64,000 nucleotides of DNA, from positions 1,424,670 to 1,488,669 of the forward strand of contig NZ_CP010070.1 of NCBI RefSeq assembly GCF_000800805.1, in the 5' to 3' direction. The notes below the pieces were generated by a model, which saw nothing but the letters and a program-made list of their open reading frames with translations, was not told the DNA's origin and searched no databases. How positions within the stretch are numbered: position 1 is the first letter of the stretch; every line of letters starts with the position of its first letter. Source of the DNA: Candidatus Methanoplasma termitum. GTDB lineage: Archaea > Thermoplasmatota > Thermoplasmata > Methanomassiliicoccales > Methanomethylophilaceae. This document shows positions 53,397 to 62,053 of the stretch, in pieces. The position numbers were made by a program, and so were the translations under genes.

Positions 53397-55229
53397 ATGT
53401 TCAAAAGTATATTAAAATACCTAACGAAAAAAGAATGGGGCTTGATAGTGATAATCGGCATTATCAATGTAATTCAGGTCTGGCTCAATCTTAAGATTCC
53501 TGAATACATGGGCATAATAACACGATATATCACTAATTCCAGCTATATTACGCCCGGAGACCCTCTCTTTATTGGGAAGGATGAGGTAATGAACCAGGTC
53601 TATTCCTATGGAGAATTAATGATCCTTTGTTCAATAGGGAGCTTGATCACAACTATTGTGATCTGCTACATCGCATCAAGAGTGGCCTCAAGATTGTCGC
53701 AGGATTGCAGAAGCCGCATGTTCAACAGAGTGGACTCTTTCTCGATGGGAGACATCAATAAGTTCTCCATCGCAAGTCTGATCACACGTTCAACAAATGA
53801 TGTCACACAAGTACAGATGATATTCACCTTTGGATTGCAGCTTATAATTTACGCACCAATGCTGGCAATAGGGGCCTTGTTCAAGATCACGGTCGCTAAT
53901 TACGAATGGACGCTTGCGACAAGCATGGCTATGCTTCTGCTCGTTGTAATGTTCGTCATTGTCATGAAGGCGGTGATTCCGAAGTTCAAAAAGATGCAGA
54001 CCCTTACAGATAATGTCAATGACCGGGCGAGGGAGAACTTGATGGGACTTCCCGTTGTGCGCGCCTATAATGCAGAGAAATATCAGGAAGAAAAATTTGA
54101 GAGAGCGAATGACGAGCTTGTGAAGACCCAACTATACACTACACACGGCATGGCGGTGATGTTCCCGTTCATAATGGTTATCATGAACTGCCTGATGCTG
54201 GCCATTTATTGGATAGGTGCGATAATCATCGGCAGAATCAACCCCGCGGATTTTGCGTCTATGCAAGACTACGGAGAGGCTGTCGGCGCATCTATTGGCA
54301 ACATGATAGTGTTCTCGTCTTACGCCATGCAGATAATGATGGCAGTAATGATGCTCCTTATTCTTTTCATAATGTTGCCCAGAGCACAGGTGGCTGGAAG
54401 GCGTATCTATGAGGTCATCGAAACAGAACCTTCTATCAAAGATGGAGGTGTTGTTGAGCCGGATACCGGTCTGAAGGGCACTATCGAATTCAAAAATGTA
54501 AGCTTCAAATATCCGGGGGCGTCTGATTACGTTCTGAAGGACATAAGCTTCTCTGCCAAGCAAGGAGAAACCATTGCGTTTATCGGTTCTATAGGGAGTG
54601 GAAAGACCACCTTGGTCAATCTTGTCCCCAGATTCTATGATGTGAGTGAGGGTTCGGTCCTTGTTGACGGAGTGGATGTTCGAAACTATAAATTGGAATC
54701 ACTTTACAACAAGATCGGATACATTCCCCAAAAAAGTGTACTGTTCACTGGAACAGTCACATCCAATGTGGCATTCGGTGAGAATGGAAAAGAGCAGGCA
54801 ACCGAAGAGGATGTGAAGACGGCCGTCAGGATCGCTCAGGGACAGGACTTTGTCGAAAACATGAAGGACGGTTATGACTCCGAGATCGTACGCGGAGGTG
54901 CGAACCTTTCAGGCGGCCAGAAACAACGTGTTTCGATCGCGAGAGCGGTTTGCAGAAAGCCGGAGATATATATCTTTGACGACAGTTTCTCTGCTCTCGA
55001 TTACAAGACCGACCGCGCCCTAAGAACGGCATTAAAAAAGGAAACAAGGGGTGTGACGAGCATGATCATCGCTCAACGCATCGGTACCATAATGGATGCG
55101 GATAAGATCGTTGTGCTTGATGAAGGCAAGGTTATGGGGATTGGGAAACACAGAGAACTTCTGTCGACCTGTAGCATTTACAAAGAGATTGCTATGTCTC
55201 AACTAAGCGAGGAGGAGTTGGCAATATGA
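53397..55229 (+). CDS. ABC exporter, first half-transporter (degenerate site subunit)
   Basis: A 610-aa ABCB-type half-transporter: six membrane helices (~1-320), then an ATPase domain. Walker A is GSIGSGKTTLV, Q-loop IPQKS, signature NLSGGQKQRVSIARAV, and Walker B IYIFDDSFSALD. The residue after the Walker B Asp is Asp, not the catalytic Glu, which marks the degenerate site of heterodimeric exporters such as TM287/288. Its stop overlaps the next gene by 4 bp (ATGA). Together they probably export lipophilic compounds or peptides; the substrate is unknown. Confidence 0.94.
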   Translation: MFKSILKYLTKKEWGLIVIIGIINVIQVWLNLKIPEYMGIITRYITNSSYITPGDPLFIGKDEVMNQVYSYGELMILCSIGSLITTIVICYIASRVASRLSQDCRSRMFNRVDSFSMGDINKFSIASLITRSTNDVTQVQMIFTFGLQLIIYAPMLAIGALFKITVANYEWTLATSMAMLLLVVMFVIVMKAVIPKFKKMQTLTDNVNDRARENLMGLPVVRAYNAEKYQEEKFERANDELVKTQLYTTHGMAVMFPFIMVIMNCLMLAIYWIGAIIIGRINPADFASMQDYGEAVGASIGNMIVFSSYAMQIMMAVMMLLILFIMLPRAQVAGRRIYEVIETEPSIKDGGVVEPDTGLKGTIEFKNVSFKYPGASDYVLKDISFSAKQGETIAFIGSIGSGKTTLVNLVPRFYDVSEGSVLVDGVDVRNYKLESLYNKIGYIPQKSVLFTGTVTSNVAFGENGKEQATEEDVKTAVRIAQGQDFVENMKDGYDSEIVRGGANLSGGQKQRVSIARAVCRKPEIYIFDDSFSALDYKTDRALRTALKKETRGVTSMIIAQRIGTIMDADKIVVLDEGKVMGIGKHRELLSTCSIYKEIAMSQLSEEELAI

Positions 55230-57064
55230 GTGATGAAAGACCTATAAACAACTCCAACCGCGGTCCCGGACGAAACCGTGTAACAGAAAAGCCAAAAGAT
55301 TTTAAAGGAACATGGGTCAAACTGATCAGGTATGGTAAGAATTTCCTTCCGCTCATTATCATCGTGATGGCGGTGGTGTGCGTTTCGACTGCATTACAGG
55401 TCATATCTCCAATTTACCTCGGAGACATGGCAACAGCGATCAGCGACATCATCAACCTCCACAGTCCGAATTTCCTTAAGCCTTTGGACATGGATTACAT
55501 AGTGGGCATAGGAATGCTGCTGATATTCATGTTTGCGTTCGTTGCCATGTTCAACTTCACTCAGGGGTGGATACTGGCAACTGTCACTCAAAAGATATCA
55601 AAACAGATGAGGACAGATGTCTCGAAGAAGATCAACCGTCTGCCGTTCCGCTTCTTCCATAAGACAAGCTACGGCGATGTCATGAGTTATCTGACAAATG
55701 ACATCGACACCATCGGAATGACCCTGAACCAGAGCCTTTCTGGACTATTCACATCGGTAGCGCTGCTTGTCGGTTCGGTGATAGCGATGCTCTTCACCAA
55801 CTGGATAATGGCCGCTACAGCTATATTGTCAAGCTTGGCCGGGTTTGCGCTGATGGCAGTGATCATAAAAAGGTCTCAAAGATACTTTGCCGCTCAACAG
55901 CGCGATCTCGGAAACGTGAACGGCCACGTCGAGGAAGCGTACACAGGCCACACGATAATAAAGGCCTACAACAACAGCAAAGCGTTCAGGCAAAAATTCG
56001 AAGATATAAACAACAAGCTTTACGTAAGCGGATGGAAATCCCAATTCTTCTCCGGACTGACGTTCCCTCTGATGTCTTTCGTCGGAAACTTCGGTTATGT
56101 GATGGTCAGCATTGTCGGAGCCGTGCTCGTTGTGAATGGCTCGATCCCTTTCGGAACGATCGTAACGTTCATGATATTCGTAAGATTGTTCACACAGCCT
56201 CTGGCTCAATTGGCGCAGGCAGTTACTACCCTCCAGAGAACAGCGGCCGCAAGCGAGCGCGTGTTCACCTTCCTTGAAGTAGAAGAGATGGAGGATGAAA
56301 GCCAAAAAGTAAAGCGCCTGACCGGTGTGAAAGGACATGTGGAATTCAAGAATGTCAAGTTCGGATATGTTCCAGAAAAGACCGTCATCCATAACTTCTC
56401 GGCCGATGTCAAGGCCGGACAGAAGATAGCCATTGTGGGTCCGACAGGCGCGGGAAAGACCACATTGGTCAACCTTCTGATGCGGTTCTATGAGGTAGAC
56501 GGCGGAGAGATATTGATCGATGGCGTACCTACTTCGGAGGTCCCTCGCGAAGACGTGCATAATCAATTCGGCATGGTCCTGCAGGACACCTGGTTATTTG
56601 AAGGCACCATCAAGGAGAACATCATCTATTCGGAAAAGAACATTACAGACGAACAAGTTGAGAATGCCTGCAAGACTGTAGGGCTGGATCACTTCATACA
56701 GACCCTCCCCGACAAGTACGACACGGTTCTCAATGAATCAATGAGCCTCTCCGAGGGCCAAAAACAACTGCTGACGATCGCGCGTGCGATCATCAAGGAC
56801 TCGCCTCTGCTGATATTGGACGAGGCGACGAGTTCGGTCGACACGCGTACCGAACGCATAGTTCAGGCAGCAATGGATAAGTTGACCGTGGGCAGAACTT
56901 CATTCGTCATCGCACACAGATTGTCGACGATAAAGAACGCCGACAAGATCCTGGTTATAAGGGATGGGGATGTCGTCGAAAGCGGCAGTCACGATCAGCT
57001 GCTTGCAAAGAACGGCTTCTATGCCGGACTTTACAACAGCCAATTCGAAGGATGCGACGGATAA
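55226..57064 (+). CDS. ABC exporter, second half-transporter (catalytically complete subunit)
   Basis: A 612-aa partner of the preceding gene. A cytoplasmic N-terminal stretch is followed by six membrane helices. The ATPase domain has Walker A GPTGAGKTTLV, Q-loop VLQDTWLFEG, signature SLSEGQKQLLTIARAI, and Walker B LLILDEATSSVD with the catalytic Glu. The H-loop is IAHRLSTI. The signature is LSEGQ in place of the canonical LSGGQ, so the heterodimer carries one weakened and one complete site. The extra ~35-residue N-terminal extension is Asn/Arg/Pro-rich. Start is coupled to the upstream gene. Confidence 0.94.
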   Translation: MSDERPINNSNRGPGRNRVTEKPKDFKGTWVKLIRYGKNFLPLIIIVMAVVCVSTALQVISPIYLGDMATAISDIINLHSPNFLKPLDMDYIVGIGMLLIFMFAFVAMFNFTQGWILATVTQKISKQMRTDVSKKINRLPFRFFHKTSYGDVMSYLTNDIDTIGMTLNQSLSGLFTSVALLVGSVIAMLFTNWIMAATAILSSLAGFALMAVIIKRSQRYFAAQQRDLGNVNGHVEEAYTGHTIIKAYNNSKAFRQKFEDINNKLYVSGWKSQFFSGLTFPLMSFVGNFGYVMVSIVGAVLVVNGSIPFGTIVTFMIFVRLFTQPLAQLAQAVTTLQRTAAASERVFTFLEVEEMEDESQKVKRLTGVKGHVEFKNVKFGYVPEKTVIHNFSADVKAGQKIAIVGPTGAGKTTLVNLLMRFYEVDGGEILIDGVPTSEVPREDVHNQFGMVLQDTWLFEGTIKENIIYSEKNITDEQVENACKTVGLDHFIQTLPDKYDTVLNESMSLSEGQKQLLTIARAIIKDSPLLILDEATSSVDTRTERIVQAAMDKLTVGRTSFVIAHRLSTIKNADKILVIRDGDVVESGSHDQLLAKNGFYAGLYNSQFEGCDG

Positions 57065-57131
57065 CACGGCTATGCGAAGAACCAAACCTTTTTCCCAAAC
57101 CTTTATTAATATAATATAAATCACAGACCTT

Positions 57132-57356
57132 ATGAAAGCATTCCGCGTAACAGGCACATATGCTGACCCCAGGAAGAGACAGTCTTTCTCCATCGAGGTC
57201 TCCGCTGAGAATGAGGATGCATGCAGGGAGAAGACACTGTCCACTCTCGGCAGCAAACACAGACTCAAGAGATGGGAGATCGACATCACAGAGATCGTCG
57301 AACTCTCTCCCGATCAGGTCACGAACCACGTTGTAAAATACGATATCGAGGCATAA
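57132..57356 (+). CDS. rpl18a: Ribosomal protein eL20 (L18Ae/LX)
   Basis: A 74-aa archaeal LX protein of the large ribosomal subunit. FRVTGTYADPRKRQSFSIEV, the middle TLGSKHRLKRWEIDI and the closing NHVVKYDIEA match the family in content and length. It heads the conserved archaeal gene cluster eL20, prefoldin alpha and ftsY, with only 2 bp to the next start. Confidence 0.94.
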   Translation: MKAFRVTGTYADPRKRQSFSIEVSAENEDACREKTLSTLGSKHRLKRWEIDITEIVELSPDQVTNHVVKYDIEA

Positions 57357-57358
57357 AA

Positions 57359-57784
57359 ATGGAAGATGATGAGCTTCGTCAGGCGATGGCGGTCTTAGAG
57401 GCATACAGCGCCCAGCTAGAGGCTCTTAACAGGCAGGCCAGACTGCTTCAGGTCTCTCTTGAGGATACTACAAGAGCAAAAGAGGCGTTCAAAGCACTGG
57501 TCGATGCAAAAGAAGGGGATGACCTTCTGATCCCCGTCGGTGCATCCTCATTCGTTCACGCAAAGGCCACCGGCAACAAGAAGGCGATCGTGGGCATCGG
57601 CAACAGGCTATCCACAGAAAAAGATCTTGATGAAGCCATAACTTTCATGGAGAATCTGGTGAGCGACCTCTCAAAGTCTTTAAGAGAAGTTGTCGGCGCC
57701 ATCAGCGAGATAGAGAGAACGGCCGCTGAACTGACGGCCGCCGTCCAGAACGAATATAGATACAGAGAGCAATCTGTACAGTGA
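57359..57784 (+). CDS. pfdA: Prefoldin alpha subunit
   Basis: A 141-aa prefoldin alpha subunit, part of the hexameric chaperone that passes nascent chains to the thermosome. Two long coiled-coil helices (ELRQAMAVLEAYSAQLEALN ... and ENLVSDLSKSLREVVGAISE ...) flank the beta hairpins (DDLLIPVGASSFVHAK; AIVGIGNRLSTEKDLDEA). The ATG is 2 bp after the eL20 stop. The conserved eL20-pfdA-ftsY order supports the assignment. Confidence 0.94.
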   Translation: MEDDELRQAMAVLEAYSAQLEALNRQARLLQVSLEDTTRAKEAFKALVDAKEGDDLLIPVGASSFVHAKATGNKKAIVGIGNRLSTEKDLDEAITFMENLVSDLSKSLREVVGAISEIERTAAELTAAVQNEYRYREQSVQ

Positions 57785-57791
57785 TACCGGT

Positions 57792-59492
57792 ATGTTCGAT
57801 TCTCTGAAATCCAAGCTCAAAGGTCTGGGCAAATCAGCTTCGAAGTTGGACTCCGAGAAGATCTATGAAGAAACTCCGAAAAAGAAGGATAAAATTATTG
57901 AGGAGGAGCCCCCCGATGAAGAAGAAGAACTCCATGCCGATGAAGTTGATGTTCCCGATGAGGACCTCGACGACGATGCCTTCTTCGAAAAATTGGAAAA
58001 TGATTATCTTGAGGAGCGGGCAAAGGAATCCGGTTCCACTTATACTCCGATAAAGACGACCCCCTCAAACCCTGCAAAGTCCGAAAAACCTCAGCCAAAG
58101 AAAGAAGAGAAGGCAAAAGTAGCACCAAAGGTCGACGACTCTGCCGAGAAAAAAAGAGCGGCGGCAGAGGAGAAAGAAAGGTTGGCAGCCAAGAAAAAGG
58201 CGGAGGAAGAGGCCGCTGCAGAAGAGAAGAGACTTGCCAAGGCGGCGGAAAAAGAGAAGTCGTCAGCCAAGAAAAAGGCAAAGGAAGATGCCGAAGCCGA
58301 GAAGAAAAGACTTGCCGCATCTGCGGAAGAAGAAAGATTAGCCGCCAAGAAAAAGGCAAAGGAAGATGCCGAAGCGGCTGAGAGAGAAAGGTTAGCGGCC
58401 CAGAAAAGGGCGGAGGAAGAGGCCGCGGCAGAGAAGAAGAGAGTTGCCGCAGAGATGGCTGCCCTTGAGGCAGAAAAGGCCAGACCGGCTAAAGAGAAGG
58501 AGAAACCCGCCGCAGAACCAAAGAAGCCTGAGGCAGTTGAAGAAAAACCGATCTCGAGGAAAGAGTGGCTCAAACGCAATAAACAGAACCCCGCCGAGAC
58601 CAGAGAGAAGAAAGTCTATCCTGCGGGAGAGATGGTCGGCGACTCGGGTAAAAGGATCAAAGATGACCCACTTGATGACCTCCTCGATGAATTAGAGGTC
58701 ATACTTCTGGAATCCGATGTCGCTTATCCAGTCGTACAGGACATAATTCTCGGCGTAAGGGACAACCTGATCAACAAAAAATACGGAAGACAGTACACTC
58801 TCGAAGAGGTCGTCGAGACGGCCGTAAAAGAATCCGTAAGGAGGGTTCTGAAGATCAACGAGTTCGACTTTGACAGATGGTTCGAAGAACAGCCTAAACC
58901 CGTCGTGATAATGTTCGTCGGAATAAACGGGACTGGGAAAACAACAACTATCGCGAAGATCGCGAAAAGGCTGCTGGATCATGAGAGAAGCGTCGTTCTC
59001 GCAGCGTGCGACACTTTCAGGGCGGGGGCGATCGAACAACTGAGCATACACGCCGACAGACTCAATGTGAAGATCGTTAAGCATCAGCAGGATGCGGACC
59101 CGTCGGCGGTCGCATACGATGCGATAGAGCACGCCAAATCCAAGAGGAAAGATGCGGTCCTCATTGACACCGCCGGCCGCATGCAGACCAACAACAACCT
59201 CATTGACGAGATGAAAAAGATCGCAAGGATCTCAAAGCCGGCGTTGAAAGTATTCGTCGGGGATGCTTTGGCGGGCAACGATGCTATCGAACAGGCTAAG
59301 GTGTTCGATGCTGCGATCGGGATCGATGCGATAGTCCTTACAAAGATCGATACCGATGCAAAAGGCGGTGCGGCGCTTTCTATCGCACATACCATCGGAA
59401 AACCGATCGCCTTCGTATCAAACGGACAGGAATATAAGGACCTTCAGGTCTTCGATTCAAATTGGATGCTTGAGCGTCTTTTTGAAGAATAA
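57792..59492 (+). CDS. ftsY: Signal recognition particle receptor FtsY
   Basis: An SRP receptor GTPase of 566 aa that docks SRP-ribosome complexes at the membrane. Residues ~1-270 are a highly charged A-domain, with an acidic stretch (~35-80) followed by a long Ala/Lys/Glu coiled coil built from near-repeats of the RLAAKKKAxEEA kind. The NG domain follows, with G1 GINGTGKTTT near 376, DTFRAGAIEQL, G3 DTAGR near 458, and G4 TKIDTDAKGG near 516. The archaeal FtsY proteins I know are nearer 300-450 aa, so the extension is unusually long. Terminal gene of the eL20-pfdA-ftsY cluster. Confidence 0.95.
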   Translation: MFDSLKSKLKGLGKSASKLDSEKIYEETPKKKDKIIEEEPPDEEEELHADEVDVPDEDLDDDAFFEKLENDYLEERAKESGSTYTPIKTTPSNPAKSEKPQPKKEEKAKVAPKVDDSAEKKRAAAEEKERLAAKKKAEEEAAAEEKRLAKAAEKEKSSAKKKAKEDAEAEKKRLAASAEEERLAAKKKAKEDAEAAERERLAAQKRAEEEAAAEKKRVAAEMAALEAEKARPAKEKEKPAAEPKKPEAVEEKPISRKEWLKRNKQNPAETREKKVYPAGEMVGDSGKRIKDDPLDDLLDELEVILLESDVAYPVVQDIILGVRDNLINKKYGRQYTLEEVVETAVKESVRRVLKINEFDFDRWFEEQPKPVVIMFVGINGTGKTTTIAKIAKRLLDHERSVVLAACDTFRAGAIEQLSIHADRLNVKIVKHQQDADPSAVAYDAIEHAKSKRKDAVLIDTAGRMQTNNNLIDEMKKIARISKPALKVFVGDALAGNDAIEQAKVFDAAIGIDAIVLTKIDTDAKGGAALSIAHTIGKPIAFVSNGQEYKDLQVFDSNWMLERLFEE

Positions 59493-59513
59493 AACATCTG
59501 GCTCTATGAGTGT

Positions 59514-60734
59514 TCAAACACAGAGTTTAAAGAACAGCGTTGCAAAGACCTTCGCATCTATCACTATATTGTCAATGACAACATACTCGTTCGGCCCGTG
59601 AAGTGTCCCGCCTCCGTTCTGCCATACATATGCGTCGTACCCTTCTTTTCTAAAGAAATTAGCGCATGTCGCCCCTCCGACACCGACCGGCCTCGGCCTT
59701 ATTCCGATGACCGATTCTACGGAGTCCATAAGGGCTTCGAACACCTCCCCCTCTGTAGATGATGCGCCGCCTGCGGTGTGCCTCTGCAGTTCGATTATCT
59801 CTATCTTCGCCCCGGTCTTTTTCTCGTGTTCCTTTGCGACACGTTTTGCGACGGCGAGGATGTCGTCCTGCTTGTATTCCGGGAGGGCCCTGATATCCAA
59901 TGAGAACTCGAAGTTGCCCGGTATCGTGTTCACATTCATCACGGTGCTGCTGCATTTGGTCGGCTCGAATGTGGACATCTTCGGAATGAACATGCCGTTC
60001 TCATTCGGAAATTCTTTTTCGAACCTTGCGAGCAGGTCCGTAAGGAATACGTTCCCCACTCTGAACGCGTTTATGCCCTTGTCCGGGGTCGATCCGTGCG
60101 TGGACTTGCCTGTGACGTTGAACTGTAGCCATATAAGATTCTTCTCGGCCACATCGACAAGATCTCCGTCTGGGCTTCCCCAGTCCGGCACTATGAAAAC
60201 ATCATCTTTGGAGAAGCATCCTTTTTTGATCAGATAGTCTATGCCCATCTTGCTGGACATCTCTTCGTCGGCAACATATGCTATGCCTATGGATCTCTTT
60301 GACAGCATCTCTTTCGGAATGAACTTGGAAGCGAACAGCGACGAGATCACTGCCTGACCATTGTCCTCCGTCCCGCGCCCATATATCTTTCCGTCCTTTA
60401 CTACCGGGTCGAACGGATCTGTCTCCCAATCATTAAAATCGCCTACCGGCACGGTGTCTGTGTGAGCGATGATCCAAACGGTCCCTTTACCTTTACCATT
60501 CTTTTTTGCGAGTATGTTCGGCCTCATGACGTTGGGGTCGAAATCATCCTGTGCGTCGATCCTTATGACACTGTCGTACCCTTCCAGATATTTGGTCAAC
60601 ATGTCTGCCCTTTTGCCTTCGCCCGTTCCGCCATTCTCCGGAGCAATTGCAGGAATGCGGATCATCTCTGACATCACCCGCACCATGTCATCCCGAGACC
60701 TTTCGATCTTAGCAAGGATCCGCTCCAGTTCCAT
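59514..60734 (-). CDS. M20 family metallopeptidase (ArgE/DapE-like)
   Basis: A 406-aa zinc peptidase/deacylase. Metal-binding motif 1 is WIIAHTDTVPVGDFNDW; the second is GRGTEDNGQAVIS. The catalytic Glu pair is in YVADEEMSSKMG, and a late His is in GGGTLHGPNEYVVIDN. The dimerisation domain (STHGSTPDKGINAF) is present. The family includes succinyl-diaminopimelate desuccinylase, acetylornithine deacetylase and dipeptidases. No lysine or arginine biosynthetic genes are nearby, so the substrate stays open. Ends convergent with ftsY, 21 bp away. Confidence 0.88.
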   Translation of the reverse strand: MELERILAKIERSRDDMVRVMSEMIRIPAIAPENGGTGEGKRADMLTKYLEGYDSVIRIDAQDDFDPNVMRPNILAKKNGKGKGTVWIIAHTDTVPVGDFNDWETDPFDPVVKDGKIYGRGTEDNGQAVISSLFASKFIPKEMLSKRSIGIAYVADEEMSSKMGIDYLIKKGCFSKDDVFIVPDWGSPDGDLVDVAEKNLIWLQFNVTGKSTHGSTPDKGINAFRVGNVFLTDLLARFEKEFPNENGMFIPKMSTFEPTKCSSTVMNVNTIPGNFEFSLDIRALPEYKQDDILAVAKRVAKEHEKKTGAKIEIIELQRHTAGGASSTEGEVFEALMDSVESVIGIRPRPVGVGGATCANFFRKEGYDAYVWQNGGGTLHGPNEYVVIDNIVIDAKVFATLFFKLCV

Positions 60735-60820
60735 GATTGGAGATTGTCTGATATTGATAATATAGATTTGCTATCAACGAACAAAGATGGGGTTTGGTTA
60801 AGCTGTTTTGTGGCGTATGA

Positions 60821-61999
60821 TCATTCTCTGCGTATGATCATTGTCACGGCGTTCCCGCCGCCGAGGCACAGCGTACAGAGTCCTGTCTCTTTATGCCGTT
60901 GTTTAAGCTCATATATCAGGGATGTCAGGATGCGCGATCCCGAGCATCCTATCGGATGGCCGAGCGCGACAGCCCCCCCGTTCACATTGAATATCTCATC
61001 TGGCACATTGAGTGCTTTCTTGACGGCGCAGGACGCTGTCGCAAAGGCTTCGTTGTGTTCGAACAGGTCAATGTCGTCCATCTTCATCCCGGCCCTCTTG
61101 AGGACGTGCTCTGTAGTGGGAATAGGGGCCTCCATAACAAATTCCGGCTTAACCCCCCTCTCGCCGTATGCCACTACGCTTGCCAGCGGTTTGAGGCCGC
61201 GTTCGTCCGCCCAAGATCTGGAAGCTACGATAACTGCCGCTGCCCCGTCGCTCAACTGGGAAGAGTTGCCGGCGGTGACCATTCCGCCTTCTTTGAACGC
61301 CGGCCTCAGCTTGGCAAGAGCCTCCATTGTTGTGTCTGCCCTCACTCCTTCGTCGGTATCGAACACTGTGTCGCCCTTCTTGGATCTTATTACATATGGG
61401 ACGATCTCTTTTTTGAATTTGCCTGAAGCGATCGCGGCTGCGGCATTTTTGTTGCTGTCGAACGACAGTTTGTCGGCATCCTGCCTTGTGATACCAAATC
61501 TTTCTGCGACGATCTCCGCAGTGATCCCCATGTGTTGGTTACTGAAAATATCCCATAGGCCGTCGTGGATCATGGTATCGACCATTGTCTGGTCGCCCAT
61601 CACGGCCCCCCACCTCATATTATCGACATGGTACGGAACATTGCTCATGCTTTCCATTCCGCCTGCGGCGATAACATTGTATTCGCCGGCTTTGATGGCG
61701 TCTGCTGCATTCATCACCGATTTAAGGCCCGAACCGCACACATCGTTAACGGTATACGAACCGATCTCTACCGGCATCCCCGCTGCGACGGCGGCCTGCC
61801 TTGCGGGATTCTGCCCGACCCCTGTTGAAACAACGTTTCCCATTATGCACTCTTCAATGTCTGCGGGACTCAGCTTCGCCCTTTTTATAGCCTCGATGAG
61901 GGTTGTCGCTCCGAGTTCTGTTACCTTTATGCCTTTGAGCGATTTACCATATTTTCCTATCGCAGTCCTTGCTGCGCTGAGTATTACAACTTCTTCCAT
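60821..61999 (-). CDS. Acetyl-CoA acetyltransferase (bacterial-type thiolase)
   Basis: A 392-aa thiolase that condenses two acetyl-CoA into acetoacetyl-CoA, the first step of mevalonate/isoprenoid lipid synthesis. The nucleophile Cys is in VNDVCGSGLKSVMNA (~88), the His in NGGAVALGHPIGCSG (~348), and the second Cys in TLCLGGGNAVTM (~378). HNEAFATAS is also conserved. It resembles bacterial PhaA/AtoB thiolases, not the archaeal type that is encoded with HMG-CoA synthase and a DUF35 protein, so bacterial ancestry is likely. It stands alone here. Confidence 0.94.
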   Translation of the reverse strand: MEEVVILSAARTAIGKYGKSLKGIKVTELGATTLIEAIKRAKLSPADIEECIMGNVVSTGVGQNPARQAAVAAGMPVEIGSYTVNDVCGSGLKSVMNAADAIKAGEYNVIAAGGMESMSNVPYHVDNMRWGAVMGDQTMVDTMIHDGLWDIFSNQHMGITAEIVAERFGITRQDADKLSFDSNKNAAAAIASGKFKKEIVPYVIRSKKGDTVFDTDEGVRADTTMEALAKLRPAFKEGGMVTAGNSSQLSDGAAAVIVASRSWADERGLKPLASVVAYGERGVKPEFVMEAPIPTTEHVLKRAGMKMDDIDLFEHNEAFATASCAVKKALNVPDEIFNVNGGAVALGHPIGCSGSRILTSLIYELKQRHKETGLCTLCLGGGNAVTMIIRRE

Positions 62000-62053
62000 A
62001 GTGCCCGAACCTACCGTATCCTATTAAAAAAGAGTATATATTGGTGTCGGGGG

